64,000 nt of DNA, from contig CM075941.1 in NCBI GenBank assembly GCA_038030265.1, positions 54,165,952-54,229,951 of the forward strand, in the 5' to 3' direction. The stretch is from Corythucha ciliata (taxonomy: Eukaryota; Arthropoda; Insecta; Hemiptera; Tingidae). The stretch's first letter is position 1; each line of letters starts with the position of its first letter. Under the pieces are notes generated by a model. That model was not told the DNA's origin. It saw only the letters and a program-made list of their open reading frames with translations, and did not search any database. Positions 36,801-46,476 of this stretch are shown here, one piece after another. A program made the translations under genes and the position numbers.

Positions 36801-38579
36801 CTATGGCCACTTTAAGAGCACGCCGAGCGGCCCTGTACTGCTCCACCTTCCTCTGCGAAAAAGCGGCACTCCCTCTGGCTCGTTGGGCTAGCCTTTTGAG
36901 GCGAAAACAGTTCCTCCTTAAGTCTGCGATTTGTTCACTCCACCAGTACATTGGTCGTCGGTTCCGCATACCACGCTTTTTTGGCATAGAGCACTCACAT
37001 ACCCTGGTCAGCAATTTCATTGTTGCTGCAACCAAATCATGAGAACCTCCCGCTTTTTCTGTCTCCTTTCCCATAACTGTCATTGTGTCCAGCACCTCTA
37101 AATCCAACCTCGCGGTGTTCCAACGTGGAGGCCAGGCTGACTCAAGTTTCGTTAAGTGTCCCCCTAAACGGTATCCCAGGTATTGATGGTCACTGGCAGA
37201 GTAATCCTCAAAGACCTGCCATCCCCTTATTTGCCCTGCAAGACTCTCTGTACTCATGGTAATATCCGGTCTGGTGCCCGTACATCCAGCTCGGCGAAAC
37301 GTTGGTGCTTCTCCTTGGTTCAATACTACTAATCCAAGTCTAGATATCATATCCATTACTCTTCGGCCTCGACCGTACGGGATAGGCTCACCCCACTCTA
37401 TTGCTTTGGCATTAAAATCACCAGCGATAAGCAATTTTCCCCTCACCTCGCGGGCTTCATCCTCTATACTGGCGAGTCTAGCTTCAAAACCCGCAATCGA
37501 CTCGTTTGGAGTTAAGTAGCAGCTGAGGTGCGATACCTATTGGGTGGTGTCTACATACCTATAATAATTATAGAAATGCTCCATTTTTCGAGGAAATAAA
37601 TTTGTTTGGTTGCATCTAGACTCCACAGAACGTAAACATAGAGCTGGTGGTCGGTCCTTTAAGGCCGTGGTTGAGCATATTTGATGTGTTTTCAGGGCTT
37701 ACCTATCGTCTCGACCATACCGAGAGCTAAAACTGCGAGGGGCTGTAGTGAGAAATAAACAACTTTCCATCCTACCACTTGAGAAAATTTACAATATTTT
37801 TGACGGAGTTTGGAACTTGTCAAGTGATCAGGTATAATGATTTTAGTTCCTTGACCATAATGAGAAACGAAAGGCAAATGATTGGCTAAAATTTCTATTA
37901 AAAGGGTAATTTGGGGAGTTTCATCATCACCAACGTGAGGCTAGTTTGGTACGCTGAAATGAACGAAAATTTCAACATATCTCTGCCCTATCTGCAGATT
38001 GCTTCGGTGCGGCTACAGTCGTTTGCGTTTACTTTCAAGTTGAATGGAAATATAAAATGTTTAAAAATGATGTTTCCCAGATAAAAATACGAGAGTCACG
38101 TTTCGGGCCTGCTCTAGTCGTTGAAAGTCGTCCAGGGAGTGGAGCCTACGTCCTGGGCTTTCGGATAGATCCGAACGAGCTCTTGCGCAGCGTAGCGAAA
38201 GAACTGATTACATTGTACGACATCCATACGGCAAGTCCTGAGTTTGGCATTGAGTACTCGACTACGGAACAGGTACTCATAAATAAATAAATAAATTAAA
38301 AAAGATCACGGAATGGAAGGATTTTTTTTTTTTTTTTTCATTCATCTCTAGGCTGTTCTGTCGGAATGCGAACCGATCAAAACGGCCGACGTCGAAGAGG
38401 TTGACAACGAGGATCAAGCGGGTGTTCTAGCGGCGTACTACGCGGAGTGTCAAGGGGACGGAGCGGCGACTCGCCCACCCGTCTACAATTCTCAACTGGG
38501 GCTGGCAATTGAAGCGATTCGCGAGGGTCACACGTTGCAGTCACTATGGCAAGTCGTTCCGAGCTCGACAGTGAAATGA
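33872..38579 (+). CDS. BBS5: Bardet-Biedl syndrome 5 protein, BBSome subunit
   Basis: A core subunit of the BBSome, which carries membrane cargo in and out of cilia; BBS5 supplies two PH-like (DM16) domains. Eight exons: 33872-33960, 34223-34371, 34435-34484, 34558-34685, 37696-37831, 37905-38006, 38081-38272 and 38352-38579 (TGA), giving 357 residues (human about 341). Family motifs in order: [42 protein letters not shown], [73 protein letters not shown] and the C-terminal [17 protein letters not shown]. All splice junctions keep frame. Intron 4 (34686-37695) is enlarged by an antisense non-LTR retrotransposon. The C-terminal tail has about 10 extra residues (VVPSSTVK). Its presence implies ciliated cells, such as sensory neurons. 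Confidence 0.97.
35054..36580 (-). pseudogene. Retrotransposon reverse transcriptase and C-terminal region
   Basis: 508 codons from the first Met of this frame (the true domain starts further upstream in the same polyprotein). RT motifs: [31 protein letters not shown], the [13 protein letters not shown] block, the catalytic [12 protein letters not shown], and the thumb region [10 protein letters not shown]. The C-terminal zinc knuckle is CRYC then HHTFFVC (C-x2-C-xn-H-x4-C). This section is uninterrupted, so the insertion is not very old. It is separated from the endonuclease section by a frameshift. Confidence 0.93.
36541..37446 (-). pseudogene. Retrotransposon endonuclease (C-terminal part) and linker
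   Basis: 302 codons in another frame from the RT. AP-endonuclease motifs remain: [15 protein letters not shown] (catalytic D and N) and YSASDHQYL (catalytic SDH). Open sequence continues upstream to the truncation point at 37533. A basic linker leads toward the RT. The last 20 or so codons are out-of-frame readthrough past the frameshift. Confidence 0.88.
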
Positions 38580-39032
38580 CTCCGCCACCGGAGTACATAC
38601 ACACTTGACCGAGAACACCACGTGATGAACATGCGGAGCGTACTGCTTCACTTCAACCATCATTTTTTTTTTCTAAATTTGATTTTTTTGCTTATACGTG
38701 CTATGTTGTGTCGTAAAGCCGGGTTTCCATTTTCCACTAAAGCCGCGTGTCCGCTGAACGCGCATTGTTCGCAAACGTTTCCAAACGTTCGGAAACAATG
38801 TTCGCGAACAGGGTTTGCAAACGTTTACAAATGTTTGTAAACAATTTTATCAAAAATTTGCGAATGACATCTGTTTCTACATTCCACGCGTCGCAACAAA
38901 AAACATCAAGTTTGCACGAACTCGTATTGAATTTATCGGTTTTGATTTTTCGTTGTTTTACTTCATTCGAGCATGGCACCTTTATCAAAGGTTGCTATTT
39001 GTGCGCTGTCTCGGCATTAATTTTTACGGAAC
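38580..39032. other. Possible left end of a Harbinger-type element
   Basis: 38730-38860 is rich in short inverted repeats (GTTCGCAAACGTTTCCAAACG, TTTGCAAACGTTTACAAATG) and contains GCGTGTCCGCTGAACGCGC, which resembles the CAGTGGACGCGCGTTG centre of the small element at 53341-53482. It directly precedes a transposase fragment. Confidence 0.45.
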
Positions 39033-39254
39033 TTGAAAAGAAACGGCAAGGAGGTGACACGGGATGTGGGTGTCATCAGTCCTATAAGAGCAAGAAACTC
39101 CAGTCAGCTTATAGCAGATTTAAGAACGGACGAAACCCGGCTCTTCAAGAATTTAAATCGGATGTCGCAGTTTGATCTTAATATTTTATTGGACAAAGTA
39201 CGCGATAATGTTTCGAAAAAAGACACCAACTTTCCAGAAATCCTCCAGTGCTAG
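39033..39254 (+). pseudogene. PIF/Harbinger (HARBI1/ALP1-like) transposase N-terminal fragment
   Basis: A 73-codon frame whose second half, RMSQFDLNILLDKVRDNVSK then KDTNF, follows the N-terminal pattern of Harbinger nucleases (RMS-x-x-F-x-x-LL-x-x-V, then KKDTN). In full proteins the EERLAVTLR-type helix follows; here the frame ends shortly after KKDTNF. No DDE catalytic domain is found downstream, so this is a truncated relic. Confidence 0.65.
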
Positions 39255-40567
39255 CACTCGTTGAAATGAATGACAAGCCGCCGTTCTCACTGCAGCAGCT
39301 GAGGCTCAATACCGGAGTTGGAGGTTATGTTCAGTTTAGGATCAATTATAGTTAGAAATGGGTTAAGTAACAGTTAACTTATATTGATTAACTGTTAACG
39401 ATAAAATAACTAACGACCTGTTAACCACGTTGAAAAATAACTCCAGGCAGACTGTCTTATCTGTATTGAGCTAAAAAAAAAAAATCCCTAACGAATGAGA
39501 CAAGTTCAGTGGCGTCTATCCCCCCCTGAAAGCTGGAGGCACTCCCCCCCCCCTGAAAAGAGCTAGCATCCCACACACAGAGGATCTAATTAGAGTTTAT
39601 ACAAAGTACGGTGCGTTGAATGCGACGGGGAAAAACATTGTTGGGGCGAATTCGTAGACTCTTCTTGAACTGACACTGAATACCATTTGCATAATATGAA
39701 ATTCAGCCCGGGAGCCGTTCGTTTCCACTCGTCTTTTTTATTGTGATCAAAACTGTTTTGAAAGGTTCCTTGAATCAAGGAAACGTATAGGTCCATATTC
39801 ATAAATATGGACCTAGGGCCTGTATTGAACGTTCCTTGAATCTTCCTTGAGTCAAGGAACCTTTCAAAACAGTATTGATCACAATAAAAAAGACGAGTGG
39901 AAACAAACGGCCCCGGGGCTGAATTTCATATTATGCAAATGGTATTCAGTGTGAGTGAGGAAAGCGCCACTTTACCCGCGAGTTTCGCACTAAAGCTGTC
40001 CTGGCAGTAACGGAAATGTATTTTCGTTTCACTCTGTGACGTGATGTTAGGAAATACCCCGCTAAGATTGTTTGCTAAGAAGTGTTTCTTTCGTCAAGAG
40101 AATGAGATTGCCTTTGTACAAATAACCACTTTATTCAGAGGTCAAGCGAAATGCATGATTTTTAGGTTCCTTTAGAATATGGTTCAACTATAATTTGCCG
40201 CTAAAATCGGGAAAAATTGCTAATTAACCGATCAGAGTGAGAAGAAGCACTGACGTGTGGACAATACGATGATCCGCGGTTAAAATTGAGGAAACGCCAA
40301 TTCGCGGCTTCTGAAGATAGCTCCGTGGCTGCAGAAAGCTAACAAAATCGCTAATCCGTGACAAAATGGGGAAAAAGCGGTAATTCGCGGTGAAAATTGG
40401 GGAAAATCTCTCATTAGCGGCTAAAATAAGGAAAAATCGCTAATTCGCGTGTAAAAAGGAGACAAACCGCTAATTCACTGATGAAATTAAGAAGAAGCGT
40501 TGAAGTGTGGAAAAAAACATAATTCGCGGTTAAAATGCAGACAAAGCCAAATCGCGGCTCCTGAAGG
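39255..40567. other. Spacer with hairpin element and start of an array
   Basis: Contains the hairpin at 39674-39951 and, from about 40195, the GCTAATTCGCGGCTAAAATT minisatellite into which the element at 40568 inserted. No gene. Confidence 0.5.
39674..39951. repeat. Hairpin element with nested palindrome
   Basis: Arms of about 110 nt (39674-39787 and 39843-39951) are near-perfect inverted copies, the left starting CACTGAATACCATTTGCATA. The loop holds its own palindrome, AGGTCCATATT / AATATGGACCT (39789-39815). Confidence 0.88.
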
Positions 40568-43500
40568 CAGGGGCGTAGCAAGGGCAAGTGATGCCCGGTG
40601 CGGGTCTCTTTTTGATGCCCCCCCCCCCTGAGGATTAAATTCGGGTTAAACTTTTGACCATAAATACCCCTAACGTTCATTCGTCTTTTAAAACCAAAAC
40701 GAAAAATATCACGTTTTCTTTCAATAGCATAATTATACCGACAGTTCCAGGCATTCCAACCTCGCTATTCCGAAACACGAACAAAAGAGGATCACCAAGC
40801 ACACAGCGATGCGAGCATAAATTAGCGCGGAACTATGAGTGAAACCCCTTCCTTCTCAGTTCTCAGTGAGTTAGCCCCACCCAGTAGCGTACCGCGGTAA
40901 GGGGCGAGGGGCGGACCGCCCCGGGCCCCCTGACAGGCGGGGCCCCCGAACAGCTTAAATAAGGAAAAATGAGGATTTTTAGGTTCATTCACATGAAAAG
41001 GTTGGACAGCGATTTGGCTCCTTTCTACGAATTTCAGTCTATATCCGACCTGGAGAATATAACGTTACAAGTGATGTGAGGTGAGGTGAGTGTGGGCTGA
41101 CTATTCTATTGAGCCCCCGAGAGTGCTATTCTGGTGGCTGAAATACAGAAATTAGCGCCTTCTTGAGGAAAATTCATGAATAAAATAAAGAAAACAGACC
41201 GTCCCCAGTTTCGTTAGGTCCTTACAAGCGCACTAACATACTGATAGGCAATTGAGAACTGGCTGACGCGGCAAAAACTTATGAAAATGCGCTAATATTC
41301 GTGACTACAACTGCGAAAAAGCGCTGATTCGTGGTCTCACGATGCAAATTCCAGACAGAGATTGAGAAAAAAAGTCGTCGATTCACAGTGTATGAGGGCT
41401 ATTCCGCGGACAAAATGTAGAAATCAATGCAAAAGTGTTGTTTTTGGGCCAAGCCCGCGGCTACAATTGAGAATACACGCTTGTAATTCAAGGTTGTATA
41501 AGTAAAAAAAAACATCGCGGCTGATATCGACAAAAAAAACGCTAGTTCGGATTAAAATTGGGCCAAAATGGCAAATTCACAACTGAAATGGCGAAAAGAT
41601 TTGCTTATTCGCTGCAAAACTATCAGAAAACGTTATTTAACAGCTGATATGGAGAAAAATCACTAATTCGCGGATAAAGTTGAGGAAAAACGCTATTTCG
41701 CGGATACGAAAATGAAGAATATCACCAATTCCCGGCTGAAATTGAGAAAACGCAAATCCGTATAGCTTCTGAAAGATTCGAGGCTCAAACTGAGAACCAG
41801 CGCTAAGCCAAAGCAGAAAGTAGAAAAAAAATTGCATATGCGGGCCTAAAATCTAAAAAACAACACGGCTAAAATTGAAAAAATATATTAATTAGGGCGG
41901 CTAGCATTAAGAAAAACACTAATTTTCAACTCAAACTGAGAAAAAGTGCTAATTCGCTACTAAAAATGAAATCTGTGGCTGAAAATGAGGAAAACGACAA
42001 TTCGTGGCTAAAACTGAGAAAAAGCGCTAACCCGTGGCCAAAATTGGGGAAAATCACTAAAAGTTCGAGGCCAAAACTAAACAATAAACGCTAATCCATA
42101 GCAAAAATTAAAGGAAAAAAATGCCAATGTGGGACTGAAATGTGAAAAAAAAAAATATAAAAATGAAACAAATAAAATAAACAACAACAAAAAACAAAAA
42201 AACGCAGCTAATATTGAAAACATTCACTAATTAGCCCGGCATAAATAAAATAAAAACTCTTAGTATTCAGCTCAAATAGGGAAATAGTGCTATTCTCGGC
42301 TAAAAATTGAGGAAAACGCCAACTCGTGGCTAAAATTGAGAAAATTCGCGAATTCACTGGCTAAAAACGCTTCTACGCAGCTAAAAGTGAAAAAAAGCGC
42401 TAATTGGAGGCTAAAATTGAGGGGGAAAATTTCGGATAAAGAGTTCAAGAATTTCTAATTCCGCCATCTCGTGTTCTGAGGGCAACTTTGTGACTGAAAT
42501 TGAGAAAAACGGCAAATTCATGGCTATAAGAAAAAAAAAAAAAAAAAAAAAAACACTAATTCACGGCTAGAACTGAGAAGAAGCGCTAATCCATAGTTAA
42601 AATTTAAAAAATGCTGATGCGGTGGTAAAATGGAGAAGAACCCGCTAATTTGCAGCTAATATTGAGAAAATCAGTAATTATTCTGACTAAAATTAAGAGA
42701 AAGGTTATTAATTTTCAGCCTGAATTGAAAAAAGTGCTAATACGCTGCCAAAAATGGAAAAATTGCCAATTTGCACTTAAAATATCGGAAAACGCCAATT
42801 CGTGGTTAAAATGAACAGACGGGTTAGAAACGTTACTACGCTGCTAAAATTACGAAAAAGCGCTAATTCGCGGCTGAAATATAGGGGAATCACTAATTCA
42901 CGGCTAAAATAGAGAAAATTCGCGGCTTCCTCGGTCAACTTTGTGGCTAAAATTGAGAAAAAGCGCCAATTTATGGCCATGGGTGAAAAACCGGCAAATT
43001 GCGGCTAAAACTGAGAAAAAAACGCTGATCCGTAGCGTATGGTTATGGTGAACAAGAAAATGCTAATTTTTCGTAAACATTTAGAAAAACCCGCTATTTT
43101 GCGGCTAATATTGAGTAAATGCTAATTTTCAGTTCAAACCGAGTAAAGTGCTAATTCTCTGGTTCCTTTTAGAAAAAATCGCTAATTTGTGAAAATTGTG
43201 AAAAACGCCAACTCGAGAAAAAGTTAAGAAACATCGCTGATTCACAGGATAAAAAAGCTACTTTGCTGCTAAAGTTGAGAAAAAGCGCGTGTTTATGTCT
43301 ATAAGGTGGGGAGGGGTGGGAATACCCCACTAATCCGCGGCTAATTTGCGGCGAAAAGCGCTAATTTGCTGGTAAAGTTGACAAAAAGCACTCATTCGCG
43401 GCTAAAATGGAGAAATTCGTGGATTAAACTTGGCATAAGCGCTGTTTGGCGGATAGGTTGGGGAAATAGCGGTGATTTGCCTAAAACAAGGAAAAGGCCT

Positions 43501-43900
43501 TGGCTACAATTAGGAAAAGGCCTTAGCGGTTACCAGTAGAGGTTTGTAATAGGTATGTAAGTATAATTAGAGACTTTTAGGGGCCTCTTGAAGGTTTCTG
43601 CCCCGGGCCCCTATACGTGTAGGTCCGCCAGTGGCCCCACCCATCAACGGATGTTGCGTGTTGGATCGGTGAGGAGCTTAGCTGCTTACTGTTTGAGTTT
43701 CCTAGGAAGGCGCAAGGCGTGCCGTAATGTTGCGGCCGTCGGCCGATGTCTTCGCTAAAAACGTTCCCTTACAAATTCACGTTCTTGTTTCCTATTCCTA
43801 GGTAGCGGTGATCGCATAACATAACAGCGGGTTTGATGCCCCCAGGGTAGTGATGCCCGGTGCGGACCGCACACGCCGCACGCCCCTTGCTACGCCTGTG
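40568..43900. mobile_element. hAT-like composite element D
   Basis: Perfect 8-bp target duplication CCTGAAGG at 40560-40567 and 43901-43908. Termini: left CAGGGGCGTAGCAAGGG, right CACAGGCGTAGCAAGGG (reverse strand), 14 of 17 matching. Subterminal GATGCCCGGTGCGG occurs near both ends, in direct orientation. The rest is taken up by the nested element at 40882-43633 and short unique spans. No transposase. Confidence 0.87.
40882..43633. mobile_element. hAT-like element E, nested in D and filled with minisatellite
   Basis: Perfect 8-bp target duplication GCCCCACC at 40874-40881 and 43634-43641. Ends CAGTAGCGTACC and, from the other side, CACTGGCGGACC (9 of 12 match). Subterminal GGGCCCC-rich tracts occur on both sides. 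The interior, 41140-43510, is an array of some 80 degenerate plus-strand units of GAGAAAAAGCGCTAATTCGC then GGCTAAAATT. No open frame of interest. Confidence 0.83.
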
Positions 43901-43908
43901 CCTGAAGG

Positions 43909-45479
43909 CTACTTCATGGGGGTACTGATGAAAGATTCGTCTGGCGGCGCCAAATGCCTAAGGCCGGCCTTGACTACATTAAATATGTATATACATACGC
44001 CAAAGCCCTCGCACAGTAAGAGAGGAGCAAATCCCCCCCTGGATGTTAACAAAAATAATCTTTTCCCCCCCTGGCTGCGTCAATTGGAGGCAAGTCGCCT
44101 CCAACCCCCTCCTGATAGACGCCACTGGACAAGTTACAACACTATAAATATTTCGGCTTAATCTCGCTCCGAATTTAGGGAAATTGACTGGCCACCGAGG
44201 GTAAATGCCCCAGGCCGACGCTCATATTCGTGTACAGATCAAAATGTGACAAGTTTCATGATTATGTTCTTCCGGTTGAATGGGACTGTCGCCGGCTCTC
44301 GAACTATTGATTAATGAGATCCAATGCGAGTCAGTTAATGAGTTCCAATCGTATACGAAGGTATTTTTGGGTAAAACTGTACAGTTTCTGTTCTTTGGCG
44401 AAGACGATGGGCTTCCGAAAAGCATCCGGCCACGTCTGATGGCTTCTTTTCTTACCATGGTATGAAAAGGAGTTTCCCTGCATGAGAGAGCTTCTGTTGG
44501 GTGTCTTTTCATAAAGTAGCAAGCGTCTCCCGCAGCTTTTCGCCTTAATGGAAGCCTTCTATCCACGTGTCTTGTCCATATTGACCGGCTGAGTTTTTGT
44601 CTTGACATGCACATACCCTAGGTGCCACCGAGGTCAAAACCTCAAATTGATTTTAACTACTGGTAATTCCCCAGCACGGGTAAAGCCCCCACATGTCATC
44701 AGATCTCGACCAAATTTGGCATGGTGACACTCCTACACAAACCCTAGGTGCGAGGACGGCGGAGGGGGGGGTGCTAGGGACGGGAAGTACCAGTAGTTAA
44801 AACAAATTTGAGGTTTTGACCTCGGTGGCACCTAGGGTTTGTGTACGAGTGCCACCATGCCAAAGGTCGAGATCTGATGACACGTGGGGGCGGTGGTACT
44901 TTTTTTTGGTCAGCAGATTAGGAAGCGGGGAAGACATGAAGAAGGGATGAGGGAAAACCAACGCAAAGAAAACTGAGGTTCATCGCACCTTTTAATACTT
45001 GGCTCGGTAGTTGCAGTTGCACAACATCGACAAGAATAAGCGGCACCAACTGAGGGGGAACAAAATGATGAAAGTGAAAAATGAAACAGAGTTGGTTTGG
45101 TTGCCTATACGATATGGGAAGGTGGGCTCTTGTTAGAGGAGTTATTTGCAATTAAAATCTTTATCCCGGCCTAAATTTCATTCATAATTGATTGATATCG
45201 TTCTAACTTATGCGGCTTGACTCGATTGTCGCATGAATGAAATGCACTTTTCCCGACAGGCTGCTGTCGGAACAATACTTTTTTCAGATTACGTGAATTT
45301 TCAGATCAGTTACATTAGGTTAAATGGTATGTCACTATTTCACCATTGCGGAATGCGGAGTGCCTGGGTTCGAATCCGAAACAATTTTAAAAAAAAATTT
45401 TTTGTTCCTCCCTTTTTGGCCCACCTCAGGAGGCTGTAGGCAAATCAAATAAAAGAGACGGAACAAAATACAATGTCAA
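43909..45479. other. Intergenic with foldback remnant
   Basis: Holds the inverted pair at 44618-44834. A 130-codon minus-strand frame (44222-44614) has no recognisable domain or splice context. 45240-45275 repeats the CGACAGGCTGCTGTCGG-type core seen at the centre of the CAGGGTG foldback elements. No gene is called. Confidence 0.45.
44618..44834. repeat. Inverted repeat pair
   Basis: 44618-44667 (beginning CTAGGTGCCACCGAGGTCAA) is mirrored at 44786-44834. Inside and beyond lie direct and inverted echoes of ACAAACCCTAGGTG and GATCTCGACC, so two palindromes may be interleaved. Confidence 0.78.
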
Positions 45480-45670
45480 TGAAATTTTTTGATTACTTTA
45501 AATTTAGACGACCCTTGTCTAAGGACTTTTCAAGGGATTACTCCCCCCTCACCGCACCACCATAGTCACGCCTGTGAATTCGAGGGGGTGGGGAGGCTGA
45601 AATAAAGAATTAAACTTTATTGAAGCTAAATACTTACTATTTTTACTTTTTGTGAGTTCCGAGAAAAAAT

Positions 45671-45743
45671 TGCTCCCAAGGTGGGATTCGAACCCACGAC
45701 CTCCTATTTTCGCGCCAGGCGCTCTACCACTGAGCTAGGGTCT
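45671..45743 (-). pseudogene. tRNA-derived sequence, left arm
   Basis: On the minus strand it has an A box (TAGCTCAGTGGTAGAGC) and B box (GGTTCGAATCC) and ends CCTTGGGAGCA. The acceptor and anticodon stems do not pair properly, so it is not a functional tRNA; an anticodon cannot be given safely. Confidence 0.7.
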
Positions 45744-45885
45744 TCTAAATTTTCAAGTAATTAATTAATTGCTGGGACATATAAAGAAAAAAGAACAATA
45801 ACGTAAAACGTGAACTGACCCGATTCGTGCATTTGAGTTCCGAGAGGGAGTTTCTCTCTGGTGGGGTTCGCTCCTAGCCTGAGCC

Positions 45886-45960
45886 TCTCAGGCTAGCTCA
45901 GTGGTAGAGCGCCTGGCGCAAAACTAGGAGATCGTAGGTTCGAATCCCACCTTGGGAGCA
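45886..45960 (+). pseudogene. tRNA-derived sequence, right arm
   Basis: The inverted partner of 45671-45743. The CCTGG/CTAGG anticodon stem is intact, but the loop CGCAAAA lacks the universal U33, and the acceptor stem pairs only with shifted spacing. A T-run (46 kb side, from 45963) follows like a Pol III terminator. Confidence 0.7.
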
Positions 45961-46476
45961 ATTTTTTCTCGTAAAACAACTAAAAATAGTAAGTATTTAG
46001 CTTCAATAAAGTTTAATTCTTTATTTCAGCCTCCCCCCCCTCGAATTCACAGGCGTGACTAGGGTGGTGCGGTGAGGGGGGAGTAATCCCTTGAAAAGTC
46101 CTTAGACAAGGGTCGTCTAAATTTCGAGTAATTAATTAATTCCTGGGACAAATAAAGAAAAAAGAACAATAATGAATTTTTTTGGTAATTGGGCGGTCTA
46201 ATATGGCATAGGGTTAATTTAATAGCTCCCCTCCGCCGATAAGTCCCCTGCCATATCGACGGATTTGGTTCACAATGGTCTCATACGAAAGTGCGTTCAT
46301 TCCTCATTACTCGAGTCAATTTTGGGGGCAATTGCAGCAACAGCCGTGCGGTAGCGAATTTTCAACTAATTCAAACCCCTCTTTCAAACCGTTCCCGAGG
46401 GCCAATTCACCTGGATCACGAACTCGTCCGAGATATTCACGCTATTGATTTTTAGACCAAATTTGGTTGCCGTAAG

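Larger units (their letters stand above)
34790..37533 (-). mobile_element. 5'-truncated R1-clade non-LTR retrotransposon in BBS5 intron 4
   Basis: Flanked by an 11-bp target duplication, ACCTATTGGGT, at 34779-34789 and 37534-37544. The element reads on the minus strand; its poly-A tail is the T run at 34790-34816. It retains the C-terminal part of the apurinic-type endonuclease, the whole reverse transcriptase and the C-terminal zinc knuckle. ORF1 and the endonuclease N-terminus are gone, typical of incomplete target-primed reverse transcription. A frameshift near 36644-36652 separates the endonuclease and RT frames, so the copy is dead. R1-clade assignment rests on the RT and endonuclease sequence style; the insertion is not in rDNA. 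Confidence 0.92.
45480..46160. mobile_element. Foldback element with tRNA-derived arms
   Basis: Left arm 45490-45745 and right arm about 45886-46120 are inverted copies that include a tRNA-like sequence, the AGCTTCAATAAAGTTTAATT stretch and a GGTGCGGTGAGGGGGGAGT block. In addition, 45750-45795 and 46115-46165 are direct repeats (AAGTAATTAATTAATT and AAAAGAACAATAA). Both tRNA-like parts keep Pol III A and B boxes. It could be an inverted pair of SINE copies or a foldback transposon that captured a tRNA. Confidence 0.72.

Noticed and set aside
41140..43510. Regularly repeated units resembling a CRISPR array
   Set aside because: Units are degenerate, variable in length, lack unique spacers and sit in a eukaryotic genome.
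44222..44614. 130-codon minus-strand open frame
   Set aside because: No recognisable domain, and the overlapping plus-strand frame is equally open; probably chance.
45671..45960. Two functional tRNA genes
   Set aside because: Acceptor stems do not pair properly and the better copy lacks U33; called tRNA-derived instead.
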